Source of the DNA: Symbiodinium natans
Taxonomy: Eukaryota > Sar > Dinophyceae > Suessiales > Symbiodiniaceae
Length of the DNA stretch: 20,000 bases
Assembly (NCBI GenBank): GCA_905221605.1
Contig: CAJNDS010002490.1
Location: forward strand, 740,001 to 760,000
Direction: 5' to 3'
In this document: positions 17,850 through 20,000 of the stretch, in pieces
How positions within the stretch are numbered: position 1 is the first letter of the stretch
Layout: each line of letters opens with the position of its first letter
Made by a program: the position numbers and the translations under genes
Notes under the pieces: model-generated
Seen by the model: the letters and a program-made list of their open reading frames with translations, nothing else
Database searches by the model: none
What the model was told of the DNA's origin: nothing

Positions 17850-17969
17850 TTGGTAGCAAGGTAACCGTAGTATTAGAATAAGGGCACCCCTTTTAGGGGT
17901 TGGTTATATACTTGAGAAGGGAACCCCAAATCAAAAAAATGGTAAAAAGGGTACCACTGGGCTGCCAAG
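17850..17969. mobile_element. FR3 element, copy C
   Basis: Starts TTGGTAGCAAGGTAACC and ends GGGTACCACTGGGCTGCCAA, loosely inverted ends. Internal AAGGGCACC..TTTT and GGTTGGTTA words match copy B. Confidence 0.75.
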
Positions 17970-17983
17970 CAACTGAAATACAC

Positions 17984-18170
17984 CCTCACTCCTAGACCCT
18001 AAACTCTAAACCCTAAATTTATGGGTCCTCTGGCTAAACTACTATTTGTTTGCGAACCGCCCCCCAAAACAAGCACAACAAAAAATGAACATGTTCCTAA
18101 ACCCTAAACCCCAAACCCTAAACCCCAAACCCTAAACCCTAAACCCTGAACCCTAAACCCTAAACCCCAA
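17984..18170. repeat. CCCTAAA/CCCCAAA tracts
   Basis: A short degenerate tract at 17994-18020 and a denser one at 18098-18170 mixing CCCTAAA with CCCCAAA. The C-run stretch in between matches the region right of FR3 copy B. Confidence 0.88.
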
Positions 18171-18173
18171 CTG

Positions 18174-18470
18174 TCAGGACCTCGGGGCCAAGGGGCAATT
18201 GCTTGGTGGGGGGGAGGGGGGTGAGGGACCTCGCCATTCCGGAGCCCATGGAATGCTCTCCTGTTCGCGCCGTGAGATAAAAAAAACACCGAGAGCCTGG
18301 GGCCGGAGCCACTGATGCTCATCATGTGCGGGGGGTGGCCTCGGGATGACGGGGGCGAACATCATCGAGCGCAGGGCGTCGATGATGTGCTTCTTTGTAG
18401 CATCCAGCATCCCAAAACAGCTTGGGGGCGGAGACAGCCTCGGGGGGGGAGGGGGGGGAGGGAGGGGGCG
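18174..18470 (-). CDS. Possible coding fragment, proline-rich
   Basis: The minus-strand frame is open from about 18525 to the TGA at 18174. It reads a proline-rich segment, then from the ATG at 18410 a varied segment MLDATKKHIIDALRSMMFAP, then PPPAHDEHQW. The segment between 18410 and 18290 has mixed amino-acid use and GC-rich codons like the ankyrin gene, which is why it is listed. No family is recognised. The left end is weakly supported and an exon could end anywhere before the low-complexity PSPP tail. An overlapping plus-strand frame (18315-18686) is also open, so the strand is not certain. Confidence 0.2.
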   Translation of the reverse strand, partial: RPLPPPPPPPRLSPPPSCFGMLDATKKHIIDALRSMMFAPVIPRPPPAHDEHQWLRPQALGVFFISRREQESIPWAPEWRGPSPPSPPPSNCPLAPRS

Positions 18471-18500
18471 TTGGGGGATGTGGGGGAGGGGGGGATGTCT
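18430..18500. repeat. G-rich purine tract
   Basis: GGGGGGAGGG-type runs over about 70 bp, with quadruplex potential. It underlies the proline- or glycine-rich frames in this region. Confidence 0.8.
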
Positions 18501-18750
18501 TCTGCGCTTGGGCGTGGGCGAGGCACATGTGATTCACGCAAAGCCAGTGCAGATGAGGAAGTGTGTGGATTGCCGGCAAGGTATCACCAAAGGACAGCCA
18601 CCAGGCGAGACCTGACTCGTCTAGAATCGTGGATTGCTCGTTTCCCGCAAGCAAAGGTGCAATCCATGTCGTTGCTATCTATGTAGGGGAGATTCTGAAG
18701 ACATGCTCTCTGCAGTTCACGCTCCTTCGGTCATTATCATCGCTGAGCTG

Positions 18751-18850
18751 AACCCAGAGAGCCCTTTGTACCCCTTCTAAATCACAATAAGGGTCCCATT
18801 ATAGTCTAAGGTATCTTCCGAACCTTAATTAAGGAGTATTGGGCTGTGGG
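18751..18850. mobile_element. FR2 foldback element, diverged copy
   Basis: ACCCAGAGAGCCC on the left and AAGGAGTATTGGGC then TGTGGG on the right are inverted, with a CTTAATTAAGG palindrome on the right arm. The 18851-19060 stretch that follows is unique with no supported gene. Confidence 0.75.
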
Positions 18851-19063
18851 CTGGCATGGCCTCGCAGCCTGAAAATGCTGACAAGGAAGTATGCAGGATC
18901 GATTTTGTATCGGTAGATGCAGCAGCATGGACATTGCTTGATTCAAAGGTTCGCCCCCTTCCCGGACAGCGGTCAGCGGACCTTTCATTATCTGGCGAGC
19001 CTTCAAGAGGACAAAGATGAAGTGACAACGCCACTAGATGCAGGAAACTTGCCTTATCCATAG

Positions 19064-19112
19064 ACCAATACCCCTTCATTAAGGAATATACATTGAAATA
19101 TCTAGGGGTCCA
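19064..19112. mobile_element. FR2 half element
   Basis: CCAATACCCCTTCATTAAGG then AATATACATT is a left arm. The right arm is missing, replaced by a telomere-like tract and FR1 copy i. Confidence 0.6.
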
Positions 19113-19124
19113 AACCCTAAACCC

Positions 19125-19249
19125 TACTTGGAGGTTCAGGGTACTTATAACCCTATTTCTAACTGTACTTATAAGCCGCCTAAGTCCCCTTAAGCAGGTT
19201 ATAAGTAGACTTATTACTGTGGTTATAAGTAGCCATGAACCGCCAAGTA
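19125..19249. mobile_element. FR1 foldback element, copy i, inside a CCCTAAA array
   Basis: TACTTGGAGGTTCAGGGTAC on the left and GCCATGAACCGCCAAGTA on the right; 125 bp. CCCTAAA repeats lie on both sides, so it inserted at a TA within the array. Confidence 0.92.
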
Positions 19250-19333
19250 ACCCTAAACCCTAAACCCTAAACCCTAAACCCTAAACCCTAAACCCTAAGC
19301 CCTAAGCCCTAAGCCCCAAGCCCGAAACCCTAA
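19250..19333. repeat. CCCTAAA to CCCTAAG array
   Basis: About seven perfect heptamers, then three CCCTAAG units and degenerate ones. A 107-bp unique spacer follows. Confidence 0.94.
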
Positions 19334-19440
19334 CGCCAGGCCTTCGGCCGATAGATCAGGAGCTCGTGCCTTGGATGGAATGCGATTTGTACACCCTCAC
19401 TTGGGCCTGAGGGAGGGTTCTTAAACAGGGAGCCGACCCA

Positions 19441-19509
19441 GGTTTGGGGTTTAGGGTTTAGGGTTTAGGGTTTAGGGTTTAGGGTTTGGGGTTTGGGGTT
19501 TAGGGTTTA
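19441..19509. repeat. TTTAGGG/TTTGGGG array
   Basis: About ten units, with TTTGGGG at the edges, opposite in orientation to 19250-19333. Confidence 0.94.
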
Positions 19510-19524
19510 TCCCTCAGCAACCAA

Positions 19525-19770
19525 AACCTGCTTTAAAGCAGGTTGTGCTTAAAAAACCCGACTTTCCAAGAGCAAACCTGGTTTCTAGAAGGCAAGGCGA
19601 AACCCGGCTTTCCACCACGGGTTTTTACGGGTTTCGCACGGGTTTTGACGGGTTTCGCACGGTTTTTTTACGGGTTGTGGGTGGGTTGCAAAATGGGAAA
19701 CCTGGTTTTATGTCCAAAAACCAGGTACTTAGCAAAAAATGCTTAAAACCCAGGCTCTTGCGGCTCTACC
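19525..19770. repeat. Palindrome-rich stretch with ACGGGTTTCGC repeats
   Basis: A perfect 20-bp palindrome (arms AACCTGCTTT / AAAGCAGGTT) lies at 19525-19544. AACCTGGTTT at 19575 and 19699 pairs with AAACCAGGT at about 19719. A tandem ACGGGTTT unit, two of five copies followed by CGC, spans 19617-19676. The frame across 19543-19746 follows these repeats and is not called a gene. Confidence 0.75.
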
Positions 19771-19785
19771 AGGTTTTGGTTTCCG

Positions 19786-19820
19786 CACACACACAGCCAC
19801 ACACACACACACACACACAG

Positions 19821-19860
<40 letters not shown>

Positions 19861-19992
19861 CCACACACATACAGCCACACACATACAGCCGCACACATAC
19901 AGCCACACACATACAGCCACACACACACACACACACCAGAGACACACACACACATACCACACACCAAACACACACACCAGAGACACACCCAC
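19786..19992. repeat. (CA)n with 14-bp minisatellite
   Basis: CA dinucleotide runs are punctuated by AGCC. About four copies of ACACACATACAGCC lie at 19863-19920. The poly-CVCV frames across it are artefacts. Confidence 0.95.
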
Positions 19993-20000
19993 CACACCAG

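Noticed and set aside
19729-19997. Cys-Val rich minus-strand frames
   Set aside because: Translations of (CA)n in three frames.

Overview
The window looks like repeat-dense nuclear DNA of a dinoflagellate, most likely a Symbiodinium-type alga. Three things support this. Arabidopsis-type telomeric heptamers (TTTAGGG / CCCTAAA) are scattered internally in both orientations. The one convincing gene encodes a ubiquitin-like N-terminus fused to ankyrin repeats, an architecture I associate with expanded dinoflagellate families. Its single inferred intron fits a GA-AG boundary with a G after the acceptor, a non-canonical class reported from Symbiodinium. The organism assignment is inference; no spliced-leader, rRNA or tRNA sequence was recognised to confirm it.

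Layout. 1-5000: alternating C-rich and G-rich telomere-like arrays, an 8-bp TTCTAGGG array, and four copies of a short foldback element (FR1), one of them inserted in a second element (FR3). 5227-6642, minus strand: the ubiquitin-like/ankyrin gene, two exons, in a clearly GC-rich island. 6680-7748: about 1 kb of simple repeats starting almost at the gene's 5' end. 7750-13300: telomere-like arrays, foldback elements (FR1, FR2, FR3) and stretches with no recognisable content. 13316-14392: a TIR element, two (TAC)n microsatellites and a 253-bp foldback between them. 14490-20000: a 42-copy TTTTAGGG array, more FR1/FR2/FR3 copies, a GC-rich 18.2-18.6 kb stretch of uncertain coding status, a palindrome-rich stretch and a terminal (CA)n block.

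Only one gene is well supported, so no pathway or operon can be described. The main interest is in repeat biology. At least nine FR1 copies lie in 20 kb. An uninterrupted relative of the host element in the same window acts as an empty site and shows that FR1 duplicates a TA dinucleotide on insertion. About ten times the window repeats the order C-rich telomeric array, roughly 95-150 bp of unrelated spacer, G-rich telomeric array. That regular spacing is not explained by random interstitial telomeric DNA and is the best candidate for something undescribed.
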